A program made the position numbers and the translations under genes. A DNA stretch of 64,000 nt from Lactifluus volemus. Its lineage: Eukaryota; Basidiomycota; Agaricomycetes; Russulales; Russulaceae. The notes under the pieces are model-generated. The model saw only the letters and a list, made by a program, of their open reading frames with translations. It was not told the origin of the DNA and searched no databases. Positions 26,501 to 37,798 of the stretch are shown here, one piece after another. Each line of letters opens with the position of its first letter. The first letter of the stretch is position 1. Location of the stretch: NCBI GenBank assembly GCA_022376515.1, contig WTXI01000004.1:806001-870000 (forward strand), in the 5' to 3' direction.

Positions 26501-28234
26501 AAGCCGCACGCGACGGCCGCCCATTGAAACAGGCCCTCTGCGGCCTTTGCTAGTTCGATCCCATGGGCATCGAACACCTCCGGACGGAGCACCTTCCGAA
26601 GGTATATGCGTATATCTTCCTCCGTCTTGGAAGCCAGTTTGGCATCATCCATGTAGAGTGTGTCGATAAATGTAGTTTTGGCAAACGCAGGCTCGATACC
26701 ATCCTCCGGCCTTGATGTGATGAGCACGCGGAAATTTGATGGCAGGTCGAGCAGATGTTCGGCGAGAAATGTATGCAATCCGTTTTGGCCGATTGCATCC
26801 CCACTCTCGTCCAATGCATCGATTACGATGAGAATTGGATCACTAGGTTGTAGGCTCTTGAGCGGTTCAAGGAGGAGGCGTTCGAAAAGTGTACGGTAGT
26901 CTCGGCTACAACGAAGAGACGAGTTATCCTTAACGACCCTCCCGAGCGCGCGTTTGAATGCGCGATGGCGATCGGAAAGATCGCGCGCAAGTGTCGTGAA
27001 GAGCTGGTAAGCATCGCCTTTGGCACCCTCCTTCCGATAAAAAGCGAAGTAAGAGCCGAGGTACTTGTTCTCGAAATGACATGCGATTTCATGTGCTATG
27101 AGGACTTTCCCGTACCTGCTTGGCCGAGGAGGATGAGCCCACGTTTAGACTTCGGATTCTCGATCCACTTGACAATGTGCTCCAAGAAATCCTTGCGTGT
27201 GCCCGCAAGACAGCGCTTCTCATCGCCAAATCGCCAGCCCCCCTTGTAAGGCATTTCTCTGAGTTTTGCATCCAATTCTGTGAGGCCCTTGTCAGACGAA
27301 CGATCCGACAATTCTGTAACTATCAGAGTAACTCACCAGCTTCTAGCACAGCAACCTCGATGATGACACACGCACGCGCAAGGAAATTTTCTCGCAGTCG
27401 GACGAGTTGGTGCAGTAATGTTCTATTTTTTCATCAGCACGGCCAAAGGCATTCTTCAAAGTCCGCGTTCCTGTCATCATGTGGTATTATGATATTAACA
27501 AACGAGAGCTGTCAAGACAACGTACCGACTTGCACATCCTCCGCATACGAGATAATAAATTTGGCACATTCGGAGACACACTCTAGCAACTCAATGAGAA
27601 TCTTTGCCTGTGTAGACGCTGGCTCCATGTTCGTCAAAACGTCCGCCTCCTTCGAAAACTCAAATGCATCTCGTATCCCGTTAAGTAGTTTTCGAACGTT
27701 GTCATCGCGCTTAAACTGGTTTAGCAGAGTCTAGTGACGACACGAAAAAAGGAATGACTCTTCTATATCTCCCTACAGCGCAAGGAAACGCACCTCGGGA
27801 ATCTTCGAGAGCATTTTCCACGCAGACTTTGCATGGGGGAATAGCTGAAGAGCGGAAGTTAGCTTAGGGAAGGATAAAGCAAAAATAGTGCATACTTCTG
27901 TTATTGGACTGACAAAATCCATCACCTGCGCGATAGCATCAACAGCACCCTTCCACGTTTTCATCATATCCATAGCTTCCTCAGCGCGATCGAGAGTACT
28001 TGACATCGCCACCTGGCTGTCCAATACTGGCCCTACAGAAGCACTACTTTCGATGGGAAGGCCACCTGTTCGAGAAAGAGGAGTTAGACGGGCGCTATCA
28101 GCCATAGTTGCAAGGTTTCGCTGTTGGGTTGGATTGTAGGATGTGCAGTACTTGACTCGCGACAGGTCGTCTAGGTCAGTGCTAGGGTTCGGCGTGTTGG
28201 CTGCCGAGAGGGAGGAACTCGCACTTGCTGACAT
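23502..28234 (-). pseudogene. NACHT-WD40 STAND protein (fungal NLR), broken after the P-loop
   Basis: Fungal NLRs of this build are signalling NTPases, several of which control non-self recognition and cell death. Parts seen: first exon 28234-27896 (starts MSASASSSLSAANTP), a 51-nt in-frame intron (27895-27845), exon 27844-27794, exon 27730-27526, then NACHT sequence to 25750, and a last exon 25691-23502 with 14 WD repeats. Walker A is GQAGTGKSS and Walker B-like ILIVIDALDESG. Directly after GTGKSS the frame meets TAG at 27098-27096; the expected sequence resumes one base out of phase (AHEIACHFENKYLGSYF). A second shift or unrecognised splice is needed near 27410. The final 730-codon exon is fully open. 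It is called a pseudogene because the P-loop shift cuts off NACHT and WD40; an assembly error cannot be excluded. Confidence 0.82.
23690..25463 (-). repeat. Array of 14 WD40 repeats, mostly 43-codon period
   Basis: By hand count there are 14 units of the type VAFSPDGHRIASASCDHT followed by IRVWDAATGEVVAGPFT, most of them 129 nt apart. Units 4, 9 and 10 are shortened, and unit 14 grades into a non-repeat C-terminus. Neighbouring units are very alike at the DNA level, which gives the region its strong periodicity. Such highly similar WD repeats in fungal NLRs are known to shuffle and diversify quickly. Confidence 0.85.
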
Positions 28235-29777
28235 AGTGATGGTTAATGAGAGTATGACCGGCTCTGTTGGATGTCTAGAACGTTCATGAGTTCTATCAAA
28301 AGAAACATCAAGTTCTACAAGTACGGCAGTCGCTAGACGCATGATAAGAACTCTGAGAACTAAACGAACCACGCTGGGGTTCACAGACTATCTCCTGACT
28401 TCCAACGAGGATGTCCTCCTTGTTCCGAGCCATTTCCGCATAGAGCGATACTGTAATACGGGGGAGTGATTGAACAGCACTGCAGGGGACTTAATTGCAT
28501 ATATAAATAAGGATATGACGTTACTCACAACAATCTAGGCTCTCATTCCATTTCACACGTTGCTCCACGCTCCGCACAGATTTTGTCTGCCATCTTCTCT
28601 CTCCGTAGGTCACAGTAGCATAGAATCGTCTTTCTTTCCCGAGGAAGGTCTTGAAACGGGGAAGGCTGCGCACTCTAAGGACTGGAAGGGGAAAGAATTT
28701 AGTACATATCAGAGGAATATGATAAAGATGCGTACTAGTAATCTGGACACCAGTTAACCCGTGACGCTCCATTCCAAAGTGTTGAGAATGTGGGCTGTAC
28801 TAAAGTTAGCAGCGAAGGACATCAAACGGGAGCCAATTTCACATACGAATTCAGAACCGTCGGGGTGTATTCGTAGCTAAAAGTGAAATAAATGCACTGG
28901 CAGGTGAAGAAGGCGAGTAAAGCGTGGGAGCCTCGAGGCAACCACGTGCGTACCACCGGCTCGTCCGGGCCGCTATGCCAGCGGTTCGGGGTCTGTCTCT
29001 GAGTCAGGTGAATACGAGTGCGAGTGCGAGTCTAGCTCTCACCATTCTAAGTGACTCTTCGGTTGAGCCCCTCCGGCAAGCTTCTACACCTTGGTTCAGC
29101 CTTTTTGAGGATCAGCCTGAGATGCAGTTCCACCCCACTCAACAGCATTTCTGAAGGTCGTACTTGGGTTCTCCATCTGATCATGAGAGCATGAAACCCT
29201 TTGAGAACACCAACCCGTGCTGCCTCGTCACGATCACATGGGTGTCTAAATGAAAACGACTAGTATTTGCGACATACTGTCCATCATCGCCAGTGCTTCA
29301 GATTCTTCGCTGAGTCTGAGGCCTGAGGCACTGCCGGGTTCATGCATCACATCACGTGCACTTTTTTTCAGCACAACGGAACAGCGAAATTGTATCGCAC
29401 TCATACTTAGACCAGTGTAATACATCGTCATAGTTCAAATGCTTCAACTAATGGTACCAAACTGAACAAAAGTGGCCTACGGGTGCACATGAGATACGTA
29501 ACAAGCAAGTGGTGGGCACAAAGAGTCAGCTCAAACAAGAGACGGAGGGACTGCAAGGGAAACTGAAAATGACTTCGCAGAAATGAAGATCCAGACATAG
29601 TACATGTTCATGTGGGTAGAAGGTGACTTGTGCGGGTCACATCTATTGTCGCGACCCAAGGAAATGTTGTGGTTGTGATGGTGACGAGAACTGATGCTAC
29701 TGTAAGTACAAATGGAAGATAAATAGATAAATAAAGACAAACCGCGTTCCAATGACCTGCTAGCCTGACCCTCGATG
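28235..29777. other. Intergenic, NLR upstream region and F-box 3' flank
   Basis: No gene is supported. The right half (about 29380-29760) matches 3' flanks of the other F-box copies (CAAGTGGTGGG near 29508), with a minus-strand donor-like GGTTTGTCTTTAT at 29742. A frame at 28521-28772 (minus) has no recognised family. Confidence 0.5.
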
Positions 29778-31390
29778 TCACTGAGTAGGTATATTGAACG
29801 CACAGTTGGAGTGTACAGGATGGCCAGCAGCCCGTCGTTCATTAATGAATGGAATAAATGCGTGGCCAATTCTCCAGTTAGAATAAGTGAGTTCCTCCAA
29901 ATTAGGCAGTAGCTCCAGGGGAGATTCCCCTTCCACTGAAGGTAGAGACCTGGAGAGTTTCTGGACGATGAGATCGTCGGGGTCACTTGCCACATGAAGC
30001 ACCTTCACATTGTTGAACGGACTGAGAAGTCCGCGCCACTGTGTACGGTCTAGGTGGCCGATGTAGCTGTACGACCGTGCAGTGGTGAGCGTGATCGTGA
30101 GTTGCTCCACAACAGAGAGTATTGGGGTGAGTGTGCGAAGGATCTGCACCGTGGATACTACTACTTGCCGGCCGGGTGAGAAATTACACATAATCTGCAA
30201 GTACAGTGGGCGTGTCCAAAATGCCCGATGTGGGTCCGCTCGGAATTTAACGGAATCCTCTGTAAAGGCAAGCTCGAAAGTGTTGAATTGAAGGCTCTCT
30301 GATAAGTTTAGGAACTGAAAAGTCTGTGGAATTGTGAACGTCCACTGATTGCGGAAACGGACAAGGAATGTGCTGAGGACAGGGGCGACGATATGTGAAA
30401 GAAGGCATTCCAGGTAAGCGGTGACACCTCGGAAATAAAACAGGCGAAGATTTGGAAGGGTCATCTGCGTCGTAGTTGCGGTATCTGTAACAACATCGGG
30501 GTTAGGACTCGGAAGGTCGTAGTTAAGATCAATCCCCAGCGTCTCTAGCAAGGGTATGAGTGAAAGCCATGTGACCATATGATTTGGTGGGAAGTAGGCA
30601 GATCTTGGTACACCTCCGAGCCAAAGAAAGACAAGGCTCCGGGTAGTTGTGAGTAAGGCCCGTAAGGGAGATTGTGTTGGAAGCGCAACGCCCCAGAGAT
30701 AGATATGGCGTAGATTGGGAGCTAGAAATGTTTGAGGAAGTATAGCTCCATTATGAAAAGATTGGGTTGAAGTTTCGAGATTCAAGCGGTCCAGGATTGG
30801 GAATTCTTCATTCATGGCCGAGATGAGTCTCTGCAATTTTGGGGGTGGTATCCTAAGGGTAATACGACGGACACGATCACGATGCTGCGATATTGCGAGC
30901 AGCGCACCCTCTTCGTCTTTTCTTTTCATTTCGCAAGTGTCGTCATCGTAAAAGATAGTAGGGGAAGGCCAGGGCACGGTGAATACTTCAGCATGTCCGC
31001 TACAGGTACCCCATAAGTGCAGACAAGGTGGAGATCAAGTACAGATGAGGACGCAAGAATGATAAACCTCCACCATCGGCAAACTTGAACGAGCTCGTAC
31101 CACCAACGTTGGCGGTCCCACTGGCACTTGCGAATGAATAAGGCATCATGATGCTCGTCTTCTTCTTCATCTGCGATGTGAAGCCGATAGAGGTAGAATA
31201 TGTTGAGAAGAGTATCATTATTGAGGGTATAGATGGGTGAGGGTGGACTATTGTTCGTGGTCCTATTATTCGGAAGATTGTGTATGGAACAGGGACATGG
31301 ACTTTGGGGCTTACGACTCGGCGCACCTTGGCGGGGATTCTTGATAGGGAGCAGACTTGGAGAAGCGGGGCTATGTGAGTAATCGGACAT
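29778..31390 (-). pseudogene. F-box family pseudogene
   Basis: It begins at ATG 31390 (MSDYSHSPASPSLLPIKNPR) and holds the F-box YTLNNDTLLNIFYLYRLH, RQRWWYELVQVCRWWRF and LDLHLVCTYGVPVADMLKYS. At about 30959-30961 one base is missing compared with the 7008 copy (CTGACTATCTTT there, CTACTATCTTT here), so the frame runs to a stop at 30926. The rest, from TIFYDDDTCEMKRKDEEG to LELLPNLEELTYSN and FINERRAAGHPV, continues in the next phase to 29778. The family intron (31314-31263) still has GTAAGC and ATAG ends, but removing its 52 nt would break the frame while keeping it preserves the frame. It is head-to-tail with the other minus-strand copies. Confidence 0.8.
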
Positions 31391-32403
31391 GTCCAGGGAC
31401 GGAGGGGTGGAGAAAGGGATGGAACCGAAGACTGAAATGATGGGTTGGTTTCATGGCGCCCTCGTTGTAGGTGTATTGGTGGCTGAGCCTGCGTCCCGGA
31501 GACGCTGGTAATTGGTCACATGATTTGTGAACCTGGCTATCGCTGAAACTACTTAGTTGTGCGTTCAAACGGGAATAAAAGAACAAATGGCGCAGTCTAT
31601 TATTAACAGGTACAAAATGTATGATACATTTTATTGAAGGCAAAGAGAAGAGATGAACGCGCAAGGATGAGATAATGCTGACGGATGTATGCTGACTGGA
31701 TGCCCGCCGAAACTCTTATAATAACTACGGTATGCGGAAAAAGAGGGCGCTAAAATGCAAAGCTTCGGCCGTGGGGGAGAGGGAGTCGTATCCAACATCA
31801 CCCCGACGATGAGTTTTGCCTCGCACTGTCGCATTTGGTGTGATCGTTAAAATGGGTGAAGGCGTCGTGGTGTTGTCCGAGTCAACCAGATACTGCCAGA
31901 AAGGAATGAAAAAGATAATCTAAAAGGGAAAGAGGAGGAGAATTTAGTGGACCATTCTTCATGGCCCCTGTATCACGGTCGTACCACCGCGGCGACGGAT
32001 CTCTGACTCGGCGATGCGCGCTCCATGCATCGCCAGAATACCTCCCCATTGGCACAAATCAGCTGCAGAGTGGTAAGGCTTGATACGAATCACGGGAGGC
32101 ATTAGAGTGCCATTCTTTGTGGGTGCTGTGACTGTAATACGGTATGGCAAACGGCCCAGCCAAGCAACCACCTCCACGATCCGTGATCTTACGTACCGTT
32201 GGCCCGGGGCAGCACTCTAGCACCCACGCTGGTGCAAGCCGGGACGGCAGTGGATGTGATCCAAGAGCCTATGGTTGTTGTCATTTCTGTATACGCTTTA
32301 CGGAGGCATTGTCAGCACGGATCGCAGCGAGTTCAATCCCTGAATATATCTGGGGCAGTGTCAGTGAGCGTGCTGAACATGGTGTATGGTTTCGTCAACT
32401 GAA
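31391..32403. other. Intergenic; F-box 5' flank, dispersed repeat, possible two-exon gene
   Basis: 31500-31620 is F-box 5' flank. On the minus strand, 32268-32197 and 32131-31959 can be joined by a 65-nt GTACGT...TTACAG intron into an open frame with the phrases TAPTKNGTLMPPVIRIKPYH and LCQWGGILAMHGARIAESE and a TGA stop. I recognise no family. Further upstream exons would need a 33-nt intron, so the model is weak. Confidence 0.35.
31640..31930. repeat. Dispersed repeat, copy 3 of 4
   Basis: Closest to the copy at 21280-21600: it shares GATGAGATAAT, GGATGnATGCTGACT, ATGCAAAGCTTCGGCCGTG, GAGTTTTGCCTCGC and TGATCGTTAAAATGGGTG. Confidence 0.6.
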
Positions 32404-32539
32404 GAAGTGGGATACAAGATTCGGAAGGACCCAAACGCAGAGTCAGATACGGTGGTCATGCACGTCACATGATGTATTAGGCCAGCCGTTGCCAGGTGGA
32501 GAGCGAGCACGGGGCGAGCAACACCACCGTGGTGCAGTC

Positions 32540-32698
32540 CTAGTGACGGTTCCTGTTGTGGTCGATTGATATTTCTAGAAAGAGAAGTTCTACACCCACA
32601 CGAGTAAACACGTCCCATCCTTCGAAGAACTCCCCGCAGTATGGACATGTTGCAAGTGTGTCGAAAACTAGCTCGTGGGTGTCCTGTATGTGTGTCTC
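32540..32698 (-). CDS. Putative terminal exon of an unrecognised small Cys-motif protein (left arm)
   Basis: After a GCATAG acceptor a 53-codon frame opens with DTHELVFDTLATCPYCGE, continues GWDVFTRVGVELLFLE and ends HNRNRH with TAG. The same exon, of the same length and also open, lies at 44931-45089 in the right arm. Selection on the frame is suggested by substitutions that keep it open. CPYC plus the terminal HNRNRH recalls a zinc site, but no family is recognised and upstream exons are not resolved. Confidence 0.4.
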   Translation of the reverse strand, partial: ETHIQDTHELVFDTLATCPYCGEFFEGWDVFTRVGVELLFLEISIDHNRNRH

Positions 32699-33537
32699 CT
32701 ATGCGATGCGAACGTTGAGCAAAGATGGGGTGGGGAGCTGTGGGACAATGCGGAACTTGGTAGAGAATCGCGTTGGAGGAAAGGCGGCAACGGCCGGCAG
32801 AGTGTGATACCGTGAGTAAACGCTTTGGGCTTTGTCTTCATTGGTCCCGCACAGAATATCGATGTATCAATACTGTATCCATGGTTTTCGTCGCTGTGTG
32901 ACACTTTAGGTTAAGGCTCACCCGCTGCTTTGATTCCGGCGCGCTCCGAGTCTCAGGCTGCTAATCATCATCTCAAGTTCGTCTGAACACACACCGTGAC
33001 AACACCAACACCAACAATGACTGATTCCTGGCCCCAATGGCTTCTCAATTCATTTGCGTTGGCAAACCAACCTCGATTCTATTCAGACGAAAATGTCTAC
33101 TTTGGCCCCTACAATCGACTCCTCTACTATCTTTTCGGCTTTCAAGGTCCTTTCGAAATTTCTCCCCAGTATCGCATCCCCCACTCTATTCGCGGCGATG
33201 CGTTCGACGCCGTCTCCCCGTTTATCGTCCAGATTTACGATAAGAATAACGAACTACGCCCTGTTCTCTTCATCGATGTCAAGCCGCCAGCTTCCTTCGC
33301 TCTTGACTCCAAACGCAAGCAAGCAGATGACGAAATGCGGAATCACTTCCGCGATCTTCGCTATAAGCTCGCTACCCCCAGGCTTCCGGGTATCAGCGCA
33401 TTCGGCACTCGCTTGGCCTTTTACGAATACGATGCCGCTACCAACATACTCACTCCGCATGCGATTGTCCCTGATCCGGTCATCCTTAATGACGTGGCTC
33501 CCGCTGACCAATGGAGTTTCGACCTTCTTGAGTCCGA

Positions 33538-33550
33538 TGGTATCACTCGA
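33538..33550. repeat. Left target-site duplication of LINE 2
   Basis: TGGTATCACTCGA, repeated exactly at 42001-42013 after the poly-A tail. Confidence 0.92.
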
Positions 33551-33727
33551 ACAGACCTTCCTTTTTCGGCTACCACCACCAACGGCACCAAAAGTGTCAG
33601 CTGGCGGAGGTCGTTCGAGTTAAAAAAAGTAGAAGTAGTACACCTGTACCCCCTCTTTTCCTGACAGAAAACGCTTGGTTGTCCTCGCGACCTGTCGAGC
33701 AGCTCCTATTCTAAGTTACCACCCGAA

Positions 33728-36214
33728 ATGTCCGCGGAAGAACCCTCAGCCCTCGTAACACGCGAGGAACTTCTCCAGACGTTCCTAGACGCCAGCCTCC
33801 CGTCCCTTCCTCGCCGACGCCGCATTTTCCAACGTGAGGATGTCAATGAAGGAAGGGCGAAGGCGTCCTTCCAACAATTTGTTGACCGATACCATACGGT
33901 CGCAGACGCCATTGATGCAGGCTTTGGCCCTCGCTCAACCCTATCCCCCTCAGCCTGGGTCAAGTCTATTTCAGACATCACGTCCCGCATCCTTTACGGA
34001 ATCCGTACCACCCAACTCAATTACCCCCACTCGGGCGTGGGCCCGGACAGGCTGAATCCTTTCAAACCGGAAGATCTCGAAGTAGCAGCCCAAATTCAGG
34101 CCAACCTAGACCACCTCTCCAAAATTTTCCCACCTTCCCCGTCCTCTCCCTCGCTGGTGTGCGACCACTGTCTCCACCGTACAGACAAAAACCGCGCCCT
34201 CGAACATCTCTCCCCGGAAGACTTCGAAGGAGTCCTCATGGCCACGGACAGCTCACGCGGGGCAGTCATGGACAGGATCCTCACGATCCTAAGTGCGGAC
34301 ATCCAGAAGGAAGTGAACATCTGGGAGATGGACGAAAACACAAGGAGGAAGAACCTCATCAAACCCAAAATTCAGGAGGACGCGGAACTATATTATACCG
34401 CCCAGGTCAGCGTCGCACGACGGATCCAGGACGCTCGAGCCAAGGCGGATGGCGAAGAGTACTTCATGAAAAGGATGTTAGAGATTAAGAAGAAGAAGGA
34501 TGCCAAGATCAAGCAGAAGATGGCAGACGCTGCCACAAGCGCAGGCCCATCCGACGCCTTGGCAAGCCCATCTGCGGACTCAGCCAGCCCATCCGCGACC
34601 TCAGTCACCCCCTCGAGGGCCTCAGTCACCCCCTCGAGGGCTGTCTCTCCTGACGGCCCCCACTCAGCCCCGGCCACCCCCGTCCCCACGATCTCGCACA
34701 CCCCCCCACCGGCAGACCCAGCCACCCCCCTGTCAGCGGACCCAGCCGCCGTGTTGCCTGATCCTCCCCCACCCGCAATCGCACTTCCCCCCCCAACCTC
34801 CCACCCACCCCCACCTTTCCCTTCACCGCCCCCCCCTGTATCCCTGGCAGACGTTATGGCGGAGGTCAAAGCGTCGTTCAACCTCTTGTCCGAGAGGATG
34901 AACAGGCTCGAGCACCCACCGCCACCCCCCAGGACAGGTAAGCTACCTGCACAGAACCTGGCTGACGAACCACCTCTGTTGCAGACGCCAGGGGTAGAGC
35001 CTCCCCAGCGAGGTCCCAACCCGTCCCTGAGGAGGCCACAGCCTCCACCTCAGGCCCCTCCGATTGGTGGTACCGACCAGGCACCCTGGAAGACGGTGCC
35101 ACGCCGCCGCAAAGGCCCCCAACCCCGGGCCCAAGCCACTCCCTCTCTTGGTACGCTTGCACCACAACCGGGCGCCGCCCAGCCCTCGGGTCCGTCGGTC
35201 GCCCATACAGAAATCACGATACAGCGCAAACCGGATCCCCAGGACGATCCTCCCGAACGCCGGGACCCAATTCTGCTTACCCGGCAGATCTGCGCTGCTC
35301 TCGGGGCAGCCAAGTCACCCCTGATCCTCCTCTCAGGCCGGTGGGCTGCCACGTCAGCTAACTTCGTTCTTACCTTCGCAGGCCTAGTTTCCTTTGACAA
35401 GGTGCTAGAAATGGAACAGGTTATAACCCAATCTTTCCCAGGGGCGATGCTAGTTCCGTCCTCGGGCCTAGCAAAGGTCACCTTTAACGGGGTCCCCACC
35501 AGAGACCCGGAGTCCAACGACTTCTTCACCACGGACCAACTGCTAAGTGAAGTCAGACGCAACCCGATCTGCTCTGACTTGCACATCATTCTCCAGCCGC
35601 GCTGGCTGCGCCCCCAACAGTCCATTTTCAGTGCCAATTCAAGCATCTCTTTCGCTTTCCTAGACCCCGCCGGCTCCATCACCCAAGCCATGGCGCGCTC
35701 CCACTTAGCTATGTTCGGCAAAGCCATTACCTTCAAAAGGTGGCTGGCCAAGCCACCCATGCTACAGTGCTCACATTGCCACAAACTGGGCCACACAGGC
35801 TCCCGCTGCACGCTTCCCAAGGACGCTCTATGCTGTCACTTGTGCGGAGGCACCCACCGAGCGATAGACCACCCCCAGAGATGCAGGAAAGCCAGCGAAC
35901 ACGCTTCCCAAGGTGTGTGTGACTGCCCCATCATCTGCCTTCTGTGCAAGGAGGTGGGCCACTCAGCGAGAGACTTGTCCTGCCCTGCGCGGGAGGCTTA
36001 CAGAGTACCAGCACATAACGTTGCTGACCATGTGAACCTAAACCCCCCCCCTCATCTACTTAATGGCGTGTGTCAACCTTCTATACGTCAATATGCACCG
36101 CCGGAACGCGGCAACCCACTCCCTCCTCAACACAAACACATGAGCAGACATCATCCTGGTTCAAGAACCATGGTACGACAAAATTGGCACAACCCGCTCG
36201 GACTCAGACCCTGA
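33728..36214 (+). CDS. LINE 2 ORF1, gag-like zinc-knuckle protein
   Basis: 828 codons from ATG 33728 (MSAEEPSALVTREELLQTFL). Order: an acidic/helical N-terminal part to about residue 265, a Pro/Ser-rich hinge to about 480, a region RWAATSANFVLTFAGLV matching LINE 1, and three Cys/His knuckles at about 676-755 (CSHCHKLGHTGSRC, CCHLCGGTHRAIDH, CLLCKEVGHSARDLSC). It should coat the element RNA. The last 50 or so residues overlap ORF2 in another phase. A C-run just before (AACCCCCCCCCTC near 36040) suggests that slippage there moved the frame past the ancestral stop TAA, which overlaps the ORF2 ATG as TAATG (36061-36065). Confidence 0.82.
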   Translation: MSAEEPSALVTREELLQTFLDASLPSLPRRRRIFQREDVNEGRAKASFQQFVDRYHTVADAIDAGFGPRSTLSPSAWVKSISDITSRILYGIRTTQLNYPHSGVGPDRLNPFKPEDLEVAAQIQANLDHLSKIFPPSPSSPSLVCDHCLHRTDKNRALEHLSPEDFEGVLMATDSSRGAVMDRILTILSADIQKEVNIWEMDENTRRKNLIKPKIQEDAELYYTAQVSVARRIQDARAKADGEEYFMKRMLEIKKKKDAKIKQKMADAATSAGPSDALASPSADSASPSATSVTPSRASVTPSRAVSPDGPHSAPATPVPTISHTPPPADPATPLSADPAAVLPDPPPPAIALPPPTSHPPPPFPSPPPPVSLADVMAEVKASFNLLSERMNRLEHPPPPPRTGKLPAQNLADEPPLLQTPGVEPPQRGPNPSLRRPQPPPQAPPIGGTDQAPWKTVPRRRKGPQPRAQATPSLGTLAPQPGAAQPSGPSVAHTEITIQRKPDPQDDPPERRDPILLTRQICAALGAAKSPLILLSGRWAATSANFVLTFAGLVSFDKVLEMEQVITQSFPGAMLVPSSGLAKVTFNGVPTRDPESNDFFTTDQLLSEVRRNPICSDLHIILQPRWLRPQQSIFSANSSISFAFLDPAGSITQAMARSHLAMFGKAITFKRWLAKPPMLQCSHCHKLGHTGSRCTLPKDALCCHLCGGTHRAIDHPQRCRKASEHASQGVCDCPIICLLCKEVGHSARDLSCPAREAYRVPAHNVADHVNLNPPPHLLNGVCQPSIRQYAPPERGNPLPPQHKHMSRHHPGSRTMVRQNWHNPLGLRP

Positions 36215-36629
36215 AGGGGTCGACATCCTGGGTGTAGGGATGGACACGGGTTAGGGTATACCCACCGGGTTTGCGGGTAGGGTATCCACGGGCCGGGGTC
36301 TCGGGTATCAATCTTGCCGGCCCGCACCAAACCCGTACCCCAGACCACGGGACCCGGACCCGCAGCCACGGTTTTTGACCTCCACATGTGCATTGCACAA
36401 CACTACATAGCATTAAATATTACTAGACTAGTGACAATTTATCTAAGACATGAGAGCCAGAGCTAGCATAATCGGCATCCTTAAATAAATATCTCGAAAG
36501 GTGGCCCACTATGATGCTTGGCCCTGGAAGCGGTACAGGGAGCGTGGCTGCACCGCAGCAGTGGGGGGTGGGGCGGGGGCAAGAACATGAAGTGGGGATG
36601 CCATGGCACACACCAGTCGCTGGCGTCAG

Positions 36630-37190
36630 GTGCTCGGGCAGTCGCAAGGGCGCTGCCAGCGCTATCCTGCCAAAGAAGTCGACGCGGTTCGACTCTGAGT
36701 CCGGAAGCGGCGGGGGAAGGGAGGAGGGCACGCTTGGGCAGTCGCAACGGCGCTTCCAGCGTGATCCTGCCAAAGAAGTCGACGCGGTGCGACTCTGAGT
36801 CCGGAAGCGGCGGGGGAAGCGGTAGAGGGGAGGAGGGCGTGCCACACATCGGTCCCAGGCGTCAGGCGCTCTGGCGGTCGCAACGGCGCCGCCAGCGCGA
36901 TCCTGACGCCAAGGACGTCGACGCAGTGCAACTCTGAGTCAGGAAGCAGCGGGGGAAGCGGTAGAGGGGAGGAGGCCGTGCCAGATGCCAGTCGCAGGCA
37001 TCAGGCGCTTGGGCAGTCACAACGGCAGCGCTAGCACGATCCTGACGCTTGCGACGTCGACGCGGTGCGAGTTCGAGTCTGGAAGCAGCTGGGGAAGTGG
37101 TAGAGGGAAGGAGGCCATGCCCCATGCCAGTCGCAGGCGTCAGGCGCTCGGGCGGTCGCAACGGCGCCGCCAGCGCGATCCTGACGCCAA
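36630..37190. repeat. About five tandem copies of a ~139-bp GC-rich unit
   Basis: Units anchored on GCAACGGCGCnnCCAGCG-like and GTCGACGCGGTGCGA-like strings start near 36632, 36737, 36874, 37013 and 37152; spacings are about 105, 137, 139 and 139. The long open frames on both strands here come from the repeat and not from a gene. Confidence 0.75.
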
Positions 37191-37432
37191 GGACGTCGAT
37201 GTGGTGCGATGGGCTCCCTTCAGCGTCGACGCGAGGCCATCCATCGAAGGGGATGAGGGGGAATGAAGGGGGAGCCAGGAAATGGAATCTGAAGAAGAAA
37301 GCTTCACAAAAGTCAGAAAAATCAGAAGGTGGAAGAGTGAAGGCAGCGTACCTAGCAACGCCTGATGGGAAGCACCCTTCAAGCGTCCCAACGTCCCTCC
37401 AACGCGACGATAACAAGAGGCAGAGGCAAAGC

Positions 37433-37466
<34 letters not shown>

Positions 37467-37717
37467 CCAGCAGAGGAGAGGTGCTCCAAAAGACGATGTG
37501 CCGGAAAACAACCAGAAAACTAAGCACAGTGTTGATGGTGAAGGCAGTGGCAAGGTGAGAAAGGATTGCGGGCGAACAAAAAGAACCACGACAGAGGGAG
37601 GCGACAGGGGGAGGCGACAGAGGGAAGGCGCGACACGCACGAACGAAAAATCAAAGGCAGTTGAGGTAAGCGGCAATGCAGCTATTGAAGTGAGCTGTAG
37701 GAGTGCCAGCAGTTCTA

Positions 37718-37798
37718 GCATCAATGGTGTAATGGTAAACTCATAGTTTTCCTATATTGCTGCGTGCACAGGTCGGGGGTTCGAATCCGCATCTGTGC
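37718..37798 (+). tRNA. Degenerate tRNA-like sequence with A and B boxes inside the hAT-like element
   Basis: TGGTGTAATGG (A-box form) at 37725-37735 and GGTTCGAATCC (B-box form) at 37778-37788 have tRNA spacing. The ends GCATCAA and TCTGTGC pair at four or five of seven positions, and the T stem pairs at only three of five. A stem ATAG/CTAT lies where the anticodon arm would be. The look is closest to fungal tRNA-Gly/Gln D-arms. I take it as a decayed or captured tRNA, and the anticodon cannot be assigned safely. Confidence 0.4.

Larger units (their letters stand above)
32404..33550. repeat. Left palindrome arm, part 1 (continues at 42014-42480)
   Basis: Read on the plus strand, this matches the reverse complement of about 44095-45236. 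Landmarks include GTGGGATACA at the outer end, CCGTCACTAGGACT (on the complement), TTCTAGAAAGAGAAGTTCTAC, and the start of the nuclease-like gene. The arm is interrupted at 33550 by LINE 2. Confidence 0.78.

Noticed and set aside
36480..37527. Several long frames on both strands with repeated phrases
   Set aside because: They come from the ~139-bp tandem repeat inside the hAT-like element and share no protein motif.
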